64,000 bases of DNA from JAWVFM01 sp963739355 (GCA_963739355.1 CAVUAD010000002.1:62001-126000), one strand, 5' to 3'. Positions 25,301-34,673 are shown, counted from the stretch's first letter. Notes: generated from the sequence alone by a model not told the origin. Made by a program: numbers and translations.

Positions 25301-26938
25301 CTAGTTCAACGCGACCGCGGGATGCGGCCAGGCGCGCTTACTCAAGTGCAGGGCGTAGAACCCGCTCGTCGCGTCCGTGTACCAGACCTCACGCCGGCCA
25401 GGCATGAACGCCGGTTGCGACATCGCGAAGTCGCTTGCCGAGCCGCCGCCGTCGAGGAGCTGCCGCTCGGCTGCGTAGTGCCGCGACCCGAGGGTGCAGA
25501 TCGCAACATGTTGGGCTGCCGCGGACGGGGACCTCGGGGCCTTCGGGGGCGAGACGTAGTAGGCGACCTCGCGGGGGTGCTTGGGGTCGGAGATGTCGAA
25601 CACCCGCAGGCCCGAGTTGATGAAGGAGCAGGCGACGATGCCCGGGTTCACCTCGCGCGGGATCGCGCAGTAGTGGGCCGAGTAGTTGAAGACGGGCGCC
25701 GGCAGGGCGGAGGGGTCCCCGTCGGCCTCCTTGTGGGGGTCCGGCTGGTTGACCTTCAGGCGGATGTTCGAGACGACCCGCGGGTGCTTGGGATCGGCGA
25801 TCGAGATGATCCGCGCCGCGCCAACCGTGTCCGGCGGCGAGACGGTGTTGAAGCGGAAGCCGAACTCGTCGAACTCGAGCAGGTAGCGCTTGCCATGGAT
25901 CTGCATCGGGAGCGCGTTCTGGGGGACGCTGACCGGGCTCCAGGTCAGGCGGCTGATCTCGCGCACCTCCGGATCCGGCTTGCGCTGCTGGACCCGGCTG
26001 ACGTCGAGGATCACGAGATTGCCGTTGATCGGGTCGGCGTCGTAGAGCGTGTTGCCGTCGTCGGAGACGCTGAGGCCGTGCGCGTAGACGTTGCCCTCCC
26101 AGATTGTGTGCGGGTGCTGCGGATCACTGACGTCGACCGCGGCGATCCCGTCGCCGCCCGCGATCCAGAACGTCTTCCCATCGGGCGCAAAGCCGCTCTC
26201 GTGACCAAACCGCGATGCCAGGTAGGTCGAGTCGAGGACCGGGTGGCGGCAGTCGTTGCGGACGCTGTAGATCGACATGAGACCGGGGAGCGTCGTCCCG
26301 TTCCCGAGCTCGGCGGCGAGCAGGCCACGGCGGCGATTCAGGTTCAGCGACTCGTGCGGCGCGAGCATGGGCAACGAGTCGAGCGTTGCGGTGCGGACCG
26401 GATGACGTGGATTCGACATGTCGAGTACGGCGACCCCCGACAGATGTGCTGCCCCGATGCTGACGACGTTGAGCGGCGCCTGGAGCGAGGTGTCGTAGAA
26501 GGCGCACTCGTGACCGTGGCGGTCGACGTAGCGCCACACCCGGAAGCCGCCGGGTGTCCCGTGGCGGCCGAGGACCTGCGCGTTGCACGTCCAGCCACGT
26601 GTGGCGGCTGCTGAGGCGATCGCCGCAGCCGGGACCCGGCCCTGCTCTCCGGCGAGCGGGTGCGAGCCGGGCCCGCAGCGCGCCCTCGGGACCGGCTTCA
26701 CCGGGGGCGCCGGGGGGTCCTGCACCGGAGCACGTGCCGGCGTCGGGTAGCCGGTGAGGTCGAGCAGGTCGTTCAGATCGTTGAGCGGCACGGTCGGCGT
26801 CTCGGCCACGGCGGGGGCCGGTCCGACCGCGAGGAATCCGGCCGCGACACCGATTGCAAGCAGCGGAAGGAAGCGGGAAGCCGCACCAGCCGAGGGGAGT
26901 CGTCCGCGAGTGTTCCTACGATGCTTGACGGGCCGCAC
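25301..26938 (-). CDS. Exported LVIVD-repeat-like propeller protein
   Basis: A 545-residue protein starting at GTG 26938. Signal region FLPLLAIGVAAGFLAVGPAPAVA (about 18-40). It holds repeated units of the type SGVAVLDMSNPRHPVRTATL, GIAAVDVSDPQHPHTIWEGN, RIISIADPKHPRVVSNIRL and LRVFDISDPKHPREVAYYVSP. The core V-x-D-(I/V)-S-x-P-x-x-P resembles LVIVD repeats of surface beta-propellers. A Pro-rich linker (RAPVQDPPAPPVKPVP) precedes the repeats. Function unknown; it probably sits at the cell surface. Confidence 0.75.
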   Translation of the reverse strand: MRPVKHRRNTRGRLPSAGAASRFLPLLAIGVAAGFLAVGPAPAVAETPTVPLNDLNDLLDLTGYPTPARAPVQDPPAPPVKPVPRARCGPGSHPLAGEQGRVPAAAIASAAATRGWTCNAQVLGRHGTPGGFRVWRYVDRHGHECAFYDTSLQAPLNVVSIGAAHLSGVAVLDMSNPRHPVRTATLDSLPMLAPHESLNLNRRRGLLAAELGNGTTLPGLMSIYSVRNDCRHPVLDSTYLASRFGHESGFAPDGKTFWIAGGDGIAAVDVSDPQHPHTIWEGNVYAHGLSVSDDGNTLYDADPINGNLVILDVSRVQQRKPDPEVREISRLTWSPVSVPQNALPMQIHGKRYLLEFDEFGFRFNTVSPPDTVGAARIISIADPKHPRVVSNIRLKVNQPDPHKEADGDPSALPAPVFNYSAHYCAIPREVNPGIVACSFINSGLRVFDISDPKHPREVAYYVSPPKAPRSPSAAAQHVAICTLGSRHYAAERQLLDGGGSASDFAMSQPAFMPGRREVWYTDATSGFYALHLSKRAWPHPAVALN

Positions 26939-27028
26939 GGTATCCCGCGCCGCGCGACCCGGCGCCGGTTCGCGACCGCCCCGTAGCGGTAGGGTCCACC
27001 TGAACGACGGGAAAGGGGGACGCTCGGA

Positions 27029-28429
27029 ATGTGGTCGAAGGTGGCGGGGCTCGCGATGCTGGTGGTGGCGGTCGCCCTTCTGGCGACGCCCGCGTTCGCC
27101 TCTGCGGCGCCCGCGCCCAAGCTCCTCAAGGACATCGATCCGGGCGCGGAGTCCCAGGACATCAATCACGGAGTGGACGAGTTCGCCAAGGCGGGGAAGC
27201 ACGTCTTTCTCGCCGCGGACGATGGCCGTCACGGATACGAGCTCTGGAAGAGCGACGGGACCAAGCAGGGAACGAAGCTCGTGCGCGACATCCTGCCTGG
27301 ACCGTCGACCTCCGAGCCGTACTTCCTGACCGGCTACGGGAAGACCCTGATCTTCGCGGCCGACGACGGCACCCACGGGTACGAGCTCTGGCGAAGCGAC
27401 GGTACGCGTAGCGGTACGCGCATGGTGCGCAACATCAATCCCGGAGCCACCGGCTCCGATCCCGATGAGTTCGTCTCGTTCAAGGGCCGGCTCTACTTCG
27501 CGGCGAACGACGGCACACATGGCGTCGAACTGTGGAGGACGGACGGCACCAGGCACGGAACGAAGCTCGTCAAGAACATCGCGCCCGGCGCGGCGGACAG
27601 CTTCCCCTTCGACTACGCGAAGCTCGACAACAGGCTCTATTTCGACGCTGACGACGGCACGCATGGAGCCGAGCTGTGGCGGAGCGACGGGACAAAGGCC
27701 GGGACGAAGCTCTTCCGCAACATCGCTCCGGGATCGATCAGCTCGTCACCGGGGAACCTGCTGAAAGCAGGCCAGGAGATCTTCTTCGGGGCCGACGACG
27801 GCCCGCATGGCGTTGAGCCGTGGAAGACCGACGGGACGAGGAGCGGAACGACGATGGTGAGCGACATCAACCCCACCCCGGGCGCCGGTTCTCTGGCCCT
27901 CTTCCTGAACCCGTTCGGGAAGCTCGGGCATACGGTCTTCCTGCGTGCCGACGACGGCGTGAGCGGGAGCGACCTCTGGGTGACCGACGGCGGGCCGGCT
28001 CAACACATCGAGATCAACACGACCGGCAGCTCGGTGCCGACCGACTTCACCGCGATGAAGGGCTTCGTCTACTTCGGCGCCTCGGACGGCGCGGCAAACC
28101 ACGGCTTCGAGCTGTGGCGGAGCGACGGGACGACGACGGGAACCAGGCTCGTGCACGACATCAACCCGTCCGGGGATGGCTACCCGGAGGACTTCGCGAC
28201 CGCCGGGCACCACCTTTACTTCGCGGCGCGCGAGAACGGTGGCAACGATTCCGAGCTCTGGAGCTCCAACGGATCCGACTCCGGGACGAAGCTCCTGAAG
28301 GAGTTCGTCCCGGGCGCTACTGACGGCGGCTTCCCGTTCCCAATCGTCAACCTCGGCGGAACGATCTACCTCAGCGCGCGCGACGTCGCGCACGGCGCCG
28401 AGCCGTGGGTGATCCCCAAGCGACACTAG
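27029..28429 (+). CDS. Exported ELWxxDGT repeat protein
   Basis: A 466-residue protein with signal peptide 1-26 (VAGLAMLVVAVALLATPAFASA). It holds about eight repeats of roughly 47 residues, each with a strand (KTLIFAADDGTHGYELW) and the signature (Y/V/A/S)ELWRSDGTxxGTxLVxxI. This is the ELWxxDGT repeat of myxobacterial and actinobacterial surface proteins, predicted to form beta-propellers. The intact gene has a shorter, frameshifted relative at 13355-13728. A GGTAGGGT box (about 26987) and GAAAGGGGGA (ribosome site) precede the ATG. Confidence 0.85.
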   Translation: MWSKVAGLAMLVVAVALLATPAFASAAPAPKLLKDIDPGAESQDINHGVDEFAKAGKHVFLAADDGRHGYELWKSDGTKQGTKLVRDILPGPSTSEPYFLTGYGKTLIFAADDGTHGYELWRSDGTRSGTRMVRNINPGATGSDPDEFVSFKGRLYFAANDGTHGVELWRTDGTRHGTKLVKNIAPGAADSFPFDYAKLDNRLYFDADDGTHGAELWRSDGTKAGTKLFRNIAPGSISSSPGNLLKAGQEIFFGADDGPHGVEPWKTDGTRSGTTMVSDINPTPGAGSLALFLNPFGKLGHTVFLRADDGVSGSDLWVTDGGPAQHIEINTTGSSVPTDFTAMKGFVYFGASDGAANHGFELWRSDGTTTGTRLVHDINPSGDGYPEDFATAGHHLYFAARENGGNDSELWSSNGSDSGTKLLKEFVPGATDGGFPFPIVNLGGTIYLSARDVAHGAEPWVIPKRH

Positions 28430-28461
28430 TCGTCAGATCCCCAAGGTGACGGAGGCGACCA

Positions 28462-29225
28462 CTGAGCAGCGCCCCAGCGATCGAAACCAGCGGACTCACC
28501 AAGGACCATGGCTCGGGGCGCGGGGTCTTCGACCTCGACCTCACGGTGGAGCCCGGCGAGGTCTTCGGCTTCCTCGGGCCCAACGGTGCGGGGAAGTCGA
28601 CGACGATGCGGGTGCTTCTCGACCTGATCAGGCCCACCGCCGGGTCCGCGTCGATCCTCGGCATGGATACCCGCGAGCTGAGCTTCGAGATCCGCCGGAG
28701 GATCGGCTTCCTGCCCGGTGACCTGGCGCTCTACCCGAAGCTCACGGGCTCGGAGATGCTCGACCACCTGGCTGAGCTGCGCGGCGGGGTGGACGGCGGC
28801 CTTCGGGACTCGCTCTCGGAGCGCTTCGGGGCCGAGCTCGACCGCCCGGTCCACGAGCTCTCGACCGGCAACCGCCAGAAGATCGGGCTGATCCAGGCGT
28901 TCATGCACGACCCCGAGCTGTTGATCCTGGACGAGCCCATCGCCGGCCTCGACCCGCTGGTTCAGAAGAGCTTCCACGCGCTGCTTGCGGAGGTCAGCTC
29001 CCGGGGGCGCACGGTGTTCCTCTCCTCGCACACGCTTTCCGAGGTCGAGCGGGTAACGCACCGCGTGGCCATCCTCCGGGAGGGGCGGCTGGTCGTGGTG
29101 GACGAGATCGAGAAGCTCCGCGGGGTCGCCGTGCAGCGCCTCGAGATCGAGTTCGCCGCTCCGCCTGCACCCGCGGAGTTCGAGGACCTTCCCGGCGTGC
29201 GGGAGGCGAAGGCCGAGGGCAACGG
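28462..29225 (+). pseudogene. ABC-2 exporter ATP-binding protein, truncated
   Basis: The frame encodes a DrrA/CcmA-like ATPase: Walker A GPNGAGKSTTM, signature LSTGNRQKIGLIQAF, Walker B LLILDEPIAGLDPL, H-loop SSHTLSEVERV. Homology runs to LPGVREAKAEGN, about 40-60 residues short of a normal domain end; the frame stays open to 29757 but its translation (RRDCHPGDHERPVDG) is out-of-frame-like. No ATG/GTG/TTG start fits: the first in-frame candidate behind a GGAGG (28451-28455) is CTG 28462. The cognate permease is only a scrambled remnant (next entry), so the exporter is presumably dead. Confidence 0.6.
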
Positions 29226-29447
29226 TGGAGGCTGCCGCCGTGATTGCCACCCCGGCGATCACGAGCGGCCCGTAGACGGCGCCGATCTCGCTTCGGTACC
29301 AGCCGGTGATCGAGCCGTAGTCGGCCCCGCCACGACCCGCTCGCGAACGGGGTGGACGTCGGCGACCTGGTCGTCCTGGCGCTCGTTGCCGCTGCCTTCA
29401 CGGTCGCCGCGGTGGTCGGGCTCCAGCGCCGGGACCTGCGGGCCTGA
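29226..29447 (+). pseudogene. ABC-2 permease remnants, partly inverted
   Basis: From 29331 to TGA 29445-29447 one frame reads DPLANGVDVGDLVVLALVAA then FTVAAVVGLQRRDLRA, the typical C-terminal end of an ABC-2 exporter permease. Between this and the ATPase end, the opposite strand (about 29330 down to 29226) reads ADYGSITGWYRSEIGAVYGP then LVIAGVAITAAAS, a membrane-protein-like sequence that seems to be another piece of such a permease in inverted orientation. The bulk of the gene is missing. Confidence 0.55.
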
Positions 29448-29561
29448 AGGGCACTGGCCAGTCCCTCCAGGCGGTCGCCGGCGCCGGCTGGCCGCGCGCC
29501 CCGCCTCGGGCGCCGGACCGGATCGACCACGCGCCCAGGGCCGGGTAGACGGCGCCCGCGG

Positions 29562-30689
29562 TCAGTCCCTGACCATGCGGGTCACGCGGCAGAAGGGAGC
29601 CTCGCCCGCCGGGTCGTGTCCCGAGTCGATGTCCTTCACCCGCCAGAGCGGCTCCCAGCACCCGTGTCCGGCGAGGAGCTCGCGGACCTCGCTGGAGGCC
29701 GCGTCGTCCAGCGCGTCGAAGCGCATGCGAAGCTGCTCGAGGCACCAGACCCGGTAGGCGCTGGTCGGAACCTCTTGGTAGGTGGTGCCCTGGACGGTGA
29801 AGCTGTGCTTCGCGGCGCCCGCCCCGTGGGCGGCGGCGTTCGCGGCGAGCGCCTGGAGGTGCGTCGCGCCGATCTCGTCGAGGAGCGGCGAGAGGTCATC
29901 GGGAACGCCGTCCAGGAGCGGCCGGTCTCCGATGCGGCCGGCGCGGGCGTTCCAGGTCCGGGCCGCCCACTCGAAGACCGCGGGGGCGCGGTCCTGCATG
30001 ATCCGGGCGGGGGTGGGGTCGTGGGCGAAGTGGCGCCAGAAGGGACCCATCAGGCCGATGTCGGCGATCGTCGGGCGCTCGCCGAGCATGAACGGGCGCT
30101 GGGCGAGGATCGGCTCGAGGAGGTCGAGAACATGCGTGTAGGCGCGCTCGGCGTGCGCGCGGGTCGCGGCGTCGACGCCGTCGCCGCGGACGAAGAGCCG
30201 GGCCTGGCGCCTCGCGACGTAGCTCCGTCGGGCCGCCAGCGGCGCCGGCAGCCGCACGACCTCCTCGGCCAGCCGGGTCCCCGCGAGATGGCGGTCGGGA
30301 GCGTTGCTCCAGCGGTAGTGCATCGCGGGCCGCCACAGCCACTCGTCGGCGAAGTCCTCGATCAGCAGAGCGACGTACCGCTGGACCGGCTCCCGGGGGA
30401 TCACCGCCGGCTCGCGGCGAAGCTCCTCGAGCCAGGCGATCATCGGCGTGGTGTCGCTCATCCAGCGGCCGTCGCCGAGGCGCACGCTGGGGAACTGGGT
30501 GGCTCCCAGCCGGCGCGGGACCACCCACCGGTAGTGGAAGGCATCGAGTCCCCGGTATTCGTAGGGGATCTCCTTGTAGCGGAGGTAGGCCTCGAACTTG
30601 CCGGTGAAGTAGGAGATCTTCGACCCGTAGACGACCACGGCGGGAACCTCATCCGGCTTCGTTCGGGAAGGCTCGTGGGCAAGCGCCAC
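29562..30689 (-). CDS. Glutathione S-transferase-like protein
   Basis: A 375-residue soluble protein. The N-terminal thioredoxin-like GST domain (about 15-90) reads PAVVVYGSKISYFTGKFEAYLRYKEIPYEYRGLD, with the Pro of the cis loop in TQFPSVRL and DTTPMIAWLEE. A helical GST C-domain follows (about 110-240, with ERPTIADIGLMGPFWRHF), then an extra 130-residue domain. The long C-terminal extension is unusual for GSTs; the gene is stand-alone. The start is taken at GTG 30689 because TAGGCT lies seven bases upstream (leaderless pattern); a longer in-frame start at 30734 lies before that promoter. Role unknown. Confidence 0.75.
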   Translation of the reverse strand: MALAHEPSRTKPDEVPAVVVYGSKISYFTGKFEAYLRYKEIPYEYRGLDAFHYRWVVPRRLGATQFPSVRLGDGRWMSDTTPMIAWLEELRREPAVIPREPVQRYVALLIEDFADEWLWRPAMHYRWSNAPDRHLAGTRLAEEVVRLPAPLAARRSYVARRQARLFVRGDGVDAATRAHAERAYTHVLDLLEPILAQRPFMLGERPTIADIGLMGPFWRHFAHDPTPARIMQDRAPAVFEWAARTWNARAGRIGDRPLLDGVPDDLSPLLDEIGATHLQALAANAAAHGAGAAKHSFTVQGTTYQEVPTSAYRVWCLEQLRMRFDALDDAASSEVRELLAGHGCWEPLWRVKDIDSGHDPAGEAPFCRVTRMVRD

Positions 30690-30866
30690 GCGGATGAGCC
30701 TATTGCGGTGTGAGCGCACCGTCCCGGGCGCCACGCGCGCCCTGCTCGAAGTCGGAATGCGGCGGGATCCAAATGAGGCTCACGGCGACCGCGAAGCCGT
30801 TTGCCTCGGAGCTCCCCACAAGGACCGGGTTTCCCGTCTCGCGCGTGGGGGAAACAGGACGCCGTC

Positions 30867-31751
30867 CTAGGCAGGACGCCTGCCGGAATTCTCGATCCGG
30901 CCCGCAAGCTGGGCGCCCCGCCCGGCGGCGACCGCCCTGCCGGCGCGCTTCTCTTCCAGCGGGAAGCCGCGTTGCCCGGCGAGGTCGAGAAGCCGCTGGC
31001 GCTCCTCCGACTCGCGCCCGCTGCGCAGGAAGAGCCAGACGATCACTCCAAGCGTCACCAGCCCGCCCTCGAACGTCATGATCGCTCCGGCGATGCCCTG
31101 GTCGGACAGCGGTGAGATCCCATGCGCCGCCTCGCCGGTCGCGTAAGTGGAATAGAACGCGCTCCCGGACCAGATCAGGACGTTGCCGAACGCGGTGGCG
31201 AACAGGCGCACCACCGCGACGTAGACGAGCGGGGCGGCGTTTCGCCACCAGGAGGGCTTCGGCAACGGTCCGGCCACCGGCATCCACATCAGGACTCCGA
31301 AGGCGAGGAAGCAGGCGTGCTGGAGAGCGTGAAGCGGTGCGCTGGAAAGCACGCCGTCATAAAGCGCCGGCAGATGCCAGATCACCAGGTTGGCCGCCCA
31401 GAGCGGGAACGAGAACCACGGCTGCGAGACGGTGCGGATCCAGCGCAGGCCGCGCATCCGAAGGAGCGGCTGGAGAACGGGTCCGGTGAGGCCGACCACG
31501 ATCAGGAGCGCACCCAGATCGCCGATCAGCAGATGCTCGACCATGTGGGCCCAGACCAGATCGTCGGCGAGCGTCGCGATCGGCGAGAACCTGGCGATCA
31601 GGATGCACAGCAGCCCGCCCGCGAAGGCGAGCTGGCGACAGGCGGAAACGGGCGTCCCGCGCCCGGCCAGCGTCGCGGAGCGGCGAGCGTACGCGAACCC
31701 GCCCAACGGCACGGGCAGGATCTCGAGGAGGGCCGAGAGGACCTCGTTCAA
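30867..31751 (-). CDS. ctaG: Cytochrome c oxidase assembly factor CtaG
   Basis: A 294-residue protein of the caa3-type CtaG family: about seven TM helices, with the conserved His/Trp-rich stretches WAHMVEHLLIGDLGALLIVVG, LVIWHLPALYDGVLSSAPLH and HALQHACFLAFGVLMWMPV. CtaG assists copper delivery or assembly of caa3 oxidases, which fits the caa3 operon at 36.3-40.2 kb. The C-terminal 50 residues are charged and cytoplasmic. TTG start with GAGG upstream. Confidence 0.85.
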   Translation of the reverse strand: MNEVLSALLEILPVPLGGFAYARRSATLAGRGTPVSACRQLAFAGGLLCILIARFSPIATLADDLVWAHMVEHLLIGDLGALLIVVGLTGPVLQPLLRMRGLRWIRTVSQPWFSFPLWAANLVIWHLPALYDGVLSSAPLHALQHACFLAFGVLMWMPVAGPLPKPSWWRNAAPLVYVAVVRLFATAFGNVLIWSGSAFYSTYATGEAAHGISPLSDQGIAGAIMTFEGGLVTLGVIVWLFLRSGRESEERQRLLDLAGQRGFPLEEKRAGRAVAAGRGAQLAGRIENSGRRPA

Positions 31752-31905
31752 GCTGCTGCCTCGGACTGTGCCGTCGCGACTCCTGCGGTTGCTCCCTCTG
31801 GATGCTTACCCCGCACTGCTGCTGAATATCCCTCCTGTAGCCGGGTAAGAACGAGCGCGAGGACTCCGGTCCAGGAGTGAAACGTCTTCTTTGAAAGGAA
31901 GGGCA

Positions 31906-32112
31906 ATGGCCAAGGACCACGGCTCCAGCGTCAAGGACGACAAGCAGTACGAGGGCCTGCGGAAGAAGGGGATGTCGAAGCAGCGCGCCGCGTCGATCGC
32001 CAACTCGCCCAATGCATCGAGCAAGGGCGGGAAGAAGAGCGGGAAGGGCAGCGGAGGCTCGAAGTCCCAGAAGCGGGCGGCGGGGAGAGAGGGTGGAAAG
32101 AAGTCCAGCTAG
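31906..32112 (+). CDS. Small basic stress-type protein (MAKDHG family)
   Basis: A 68-residue basic protein: MAKDHGSSVKDDKQYEGLRK, then KKGMSKQRAASIANSPNAS, then a Gly/Ser/Lys tail. The first 40 residues match the widespread small 'KDDxxYExLRxKGMSKxxAAxIAN' proteins of unknown function that occur beside stress genes. AAGGAAGGG precedes the ATG. A GGGTAA (31843-31848), the -10 form used by SigB-like factors, lies upstream without a clear -35. Confidence 0.65.
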   Translation: MAKDHGSSVKDDKQYEGLRKKGMSKQRAASIANSPNASSKGGKKSGKGSGGSKSQKRAAGREGGKKSS

Positions 32113-32249
32113 CTCTACCGCAAAGCTTGCGGCGCGGCCCCCGGCGCCCCCCGGTGTGGCTCCCGTCCGGCGAACCTCGCTGAAGGGACTCACCGACCTC
32201 GCACGGCAGGCGCGGCGGAAGCTGGAGCGCTGAGCGGCGTCCCGGTACG

Positions 32250-33098
32250 ATGGGAAGAGAGGTCACGCGCACCCATGGCGGGGCGCCAATGGGACCCGGC
32301 ATGAGGTCCCTGATGGTCGCCCCCGACATCCACTTTGCGTCCGACGAAGAGCTCCTTCGCCGATACGCGATGCAACGCGACCCCGAGGCGCGAACCGAGA
32401 TCCTCCGGCGCTACATGGGCTTTGCCCGAGCGATGGCGCTGCGCTACGAGGGCCGTGGGGAGTCCACGGAGGACCTGATCCAGGTTGCCTCGCTTGGCCT
32501 CGTTCACGCCGTCGAGCGCTTCGATCCCGAGCGGGGCAGGCCGTTCCTGGCGTTCGCGTCGCCCACCGTTCTCGGCGAGCTGCGGCGCCACTTCCGCGAC
32601 CGTGCCCTGCCTCTGCGGCTGCCGCGGAGCCTGCAGGAGCGGACACACGACGTCGACGAGACGATCACCGCCCTCACACGCGAGCTCGGGCGACCGCCGA
32701 CGGCCGATGAGATCGCGGGACACCTTGGGCTCGAGCGCGAGGACGTGCTCGACGCACTGGAGGCGTCCAGCTCGCGTCGCGTCCGCTCCCTGGACGCGCC
32801 GGCCGCTCCCGGCCCGGACGGCGAACGCGAGGTGCTGGTGGAGCGCCTCGGGTCGGAGGATCCTGCCTACGAGCACGTCGAGAACTGGAGCACCGTGGTC
32901 CAGCTGCTTCCCGAGCTCTCCGAGATCGAGCGTCGCGCTCTGCGGCTGCGTCTTGCCGAGGACCTCACGCAGTCGCAGATCGGCGAGCGCCTTGGCTGCT
33001 CCCAGATGCAGGTGTCGCGCATGCTCAGGCGATCACTCGATCGCCTGCGCGAAGCCTACGAGGACGAAGCAGCGCCGCCGGGCCCTGGCGACAGCTGA
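32250..33098 (+). CDS. SigB/SigF-family RNA polymerase sigma factor
   Basis: A sigma-70 group 3 factor of up to 282 residues. Region 2 (LRRYMGFARAMALRYEGRGESTEDLIQVASLGLVHAVERFDPERG then FLAFASPTVLGELRRHFRD), region 3 (LTRELGRPPTADEIAGHLGLEREDVLDAL) and region 4 (LRLAEDLTQSQIGERLGCSQMQVSRMLRRSLDRLR) are all present. It directs transcription of general-stress genes in Actinobacteria and Firmicutes. A start at ATG 32313 with GAGG just upstream would give a shorter, more usual N-terminus. A STAS antagonist lies at 35122-35481, but no anti-sigma kinase is in the window. Confidence 0.9.
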   Translation: MGREVTRTHGGAPMGPGMRSLMVAPDIHFASDEELLRRYAMQRDPEARTEILRRYMGFARAMALRYEGRGESTEDLIQVASLGLVHAVERFDPERGRPFLAFASPTVLGELRRHFRDRALPLRLPRSLQERTHDVDETITALTRELGRPPTADEIAGHLGLEREDVLDALEASSSRRVRSLDAPAAPGPDGEREVLVERLGSEDPAYEHVENWSTVVQLLPELSEIERRALRLRLAEDLTQSQIGERLGCSQMQVSRMLRRSLDRLREAYEDEAAPPGPGDS

Positions 33099-33171
33099 GC
33101 CCAGCCACCAGGCACCGCGGCGGGCGGCCCACCGCGCCCGCCACTCTCCTGCGTGCCTGCTCGCGCTGGTG

Positions 33172-33453
33172 TCAACTCGAGTTCTTGCGTACCGTGGCGC
33201 CGGCCCGGCTGGCCATGGCCTTGCCTGCCGACTTCGCCGCGCCGCCGGCGTGCTTGGCGGCGGAAGCTACGTTCGATGCGGCCTGGCTTGCCGCCCGCTT
33301 CGCCTGGGTCGCGCTGTCACGCGCCTCACCGGCTTGGCGGCTCGCAGCCGACTTCTTCCCCTGCGTGCCGGCCTCGGCGCGCTCCTTGTTCCGTTGGCGC
33401 GTGACCGCCGCCTTCTTCGCGGCGGCCGAGCGATCTGCCTTCGTCTGCGGCAT
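33172..33453 (-). CDS. Ala/Lys-rich histone H1-like protein
   Basis: A 93-residue low-complexity protein: MPQTKADRSAAAKKAAVTRQ, then alternating Ala/Ser/Lys segments (ASQAASNVASAAKHAGGAAK) and a basic end. The composition is like H1-type nucleoid or DNA-protecting proteins of Actinobacteria, but no domain is diagnostic. AAAGGAG precedes the ATG and GGGTAT (complement of 33516-33521) may be a SigB-type -10. Confidence 0.6.
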   Translation of the reverse strand: MPQTKADRSAAAKKAAVTRQRNKERAEAGTQGKKSAASRQAGEARDSATQAKRAASQAASNVASAAKHAGGAAKSAGKAMASRAGATVRKNSS

Positions 33454-33515
33454 GGGTAACTCCTTTGGTCTCGGATTCGTTGCGGCGGCGCTCGAGGAGC
33501 GCCGGTCCTCCCTGC

Positions 33516-33521
33516 ATACCC
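33516..33521 (-). promoter_or_regulatory. Possible SigB-type -10 element
   Basis: On the minus strand GGGTAT lies 63 bases before the H1-like gene start. A GTTT-type -35 is not obvious, so this rests on the -10 alone. Confidence 0.3.
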
Positions 33522-33641
33522 GCTGACGCGCAGGGGTACCCCGCCCAGAGCTGACCGGTGCGTACGTGATCGGCGGCTATTCCTGGGGAGGCCCCAGGCG
33601 CGCGGCGACGGGACGTAGGCCGCTCTCCGAGCGTCCCCTCC

Positions 33642-33666
33642 GTTTTGGCCTCGGGGCTCGGGGTAA
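33642..33666 (+). promoter_or_regulatory. SigB/SigF-type promoter before the DUF892 gene
   Basis: GTTTT (33642-33646), 14 bases, GGGTAA (33661-33666), then 32 bases to ATG 33699. This matches the general-stress sigma consensus GTTT..N12-15..GGGTA known from SigB (Bacillus) and SigF (mycobacteria). A SigB-like factor is encoded 550 bases away. Confidence 0.6.
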
Positions 33667-33698
33667 GCGAGTGCCCGAGACGACCTCCGGAGGTAGGG

Positions 33699-34673
33699 AT
33701 GCCCGACGACATACACGAACAGCTGATCAAGCACCTCACCGACGTCCACTCGATCGAGGAGCAGGCGCTCAGTCAGATGCGCCGGGCGCCGGATATCGCG
33801 GGCGACTCCTCCATCGCCGAGACGTTTGCCGTCCACCTCACCGAGACCGAGCGCCACGAGCAGCTCGTCAGGGAGAGGCTGGAGGCGCTTGATGCCGAGC
33901 CGTCGACCGTGAAGGATCTCGCGGGACGCGCGGGGGGTCTGGGCATGGTCCTCTTCGCCCGGGCCAACCCCGACACGCCGGGCAAGCTCGTCAGCCACGC
34001 CTACTCCTACGAGCACATGGAGCTCGCCGCATATGAGCTCCTCGCTCGCGTCGCGGACCGGGCAGGGGACCACGAGACCAAGGCGGTGGCCCAGGAGATC
34101 GGCGCCGAGGAGAGCGCGATGGGGCTGCGCTTGGCCGGCCATTTCGACTCGGCCGTGGCGGCGTCGCTCGGCGACGTCGATCCGCACGCCGCGGACGCCC
34201 AGCTGGACAGCTACCTGGCCGACGCCCATGCCATCGAGAATCAGGCGATCTCGCTGCTTGAGGGCGGCATTCGGCTCGCTCGCGAGGGACGAATCGCGCG
34301 CGCCTTCGAAGATCACCTGGGAGAAACGAGGCGGCACAAGCAGGAGCTGGAGGACCGCCTCTCGGCTCGGGAATCTTCGCCGAGCCGGATCAAGGACATC
34401 GGCCTGCGGCTCGGCGGGCTCAATATCGGCGGCTTCTTCGGCGCCCAGCCCGACACGCCCGCCAAGCTCACGGGATTCGCGTTCGCCTTCGAGCACCTGG
34501 AGATCGCGGGCTACGAGCAGCTGCGGCGGGTGGCGGAGTACGCGCTCGATTCCGACGTCGTCACGGCAGCGACGCTCATCGCCGACGACGAGCGGGCCAT
34601 GGCCGAGCGGCTGTGCGGACTCTGGGACGCGGCAATCGACGCGTCGCTGGAGGCGCAGGGCGTCAGCGGCTAG
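33699..34673 (+). CDS. Tandem DUF892 (YciE/YciF) ferritin-like protein
   Basis: A 324-residue protein made of two DUF892-type ferritin-like domains. Domain 1 (about 1-155) begins IHEQLIKHLTDVHSIEEQAL and has SYEHMELAAYELLARVA. Domain 2 (about 165-320) begins LDSYLADAHAIENQAISLL and has AFEHLEIAGYEQLRRVA. Each carries the E/H residues (HSIEEQ, ETERHE, EHMEL, GAEES) that could bind a di-iron site. Family members are stress-induced and structurally ferritin-like; their reaction is not settled. A GGAGGT ribosome site and a SigB-type promoter precede it. Confidence 0.8.
   Translation: MPDDIHEQLIKHLTDVHSIEEQALSQMRRAPDIAGDSSIAETFAVHLTETERHEQLVRERLEALDAEPSTVKDLAGRAGGLGMVLFARANPDTPGKLVSHAYSYEHMELAAYELLARVADRAGDHETKAVAQEIGAEESAMGLRLAGHFDSAVAASLGDVDPHAADAQLDSYLADAHAIENQAISLLEGGIRLAREGRIARAFEDHLGETRRHKQELEDRLSARESSPSRIKDIGLRLGGLNIGGFFGAQPDTPAKLTGFAFAFEHLEIAGYEQLRRVAEYALDSDVVTAATLIADDERAMAERLCGLWDAAIDASLEAQGVSG

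Noticed and set aside
32012..32233. A 73-codon ORF after the MAKDHG-type gene
   Set aside because: Its first half is a shadow of the upstream gene; the second half (SLKGLTDLARQARRKLER) is too short, and no ribosome site is seen. It might be real but cannot be supported.
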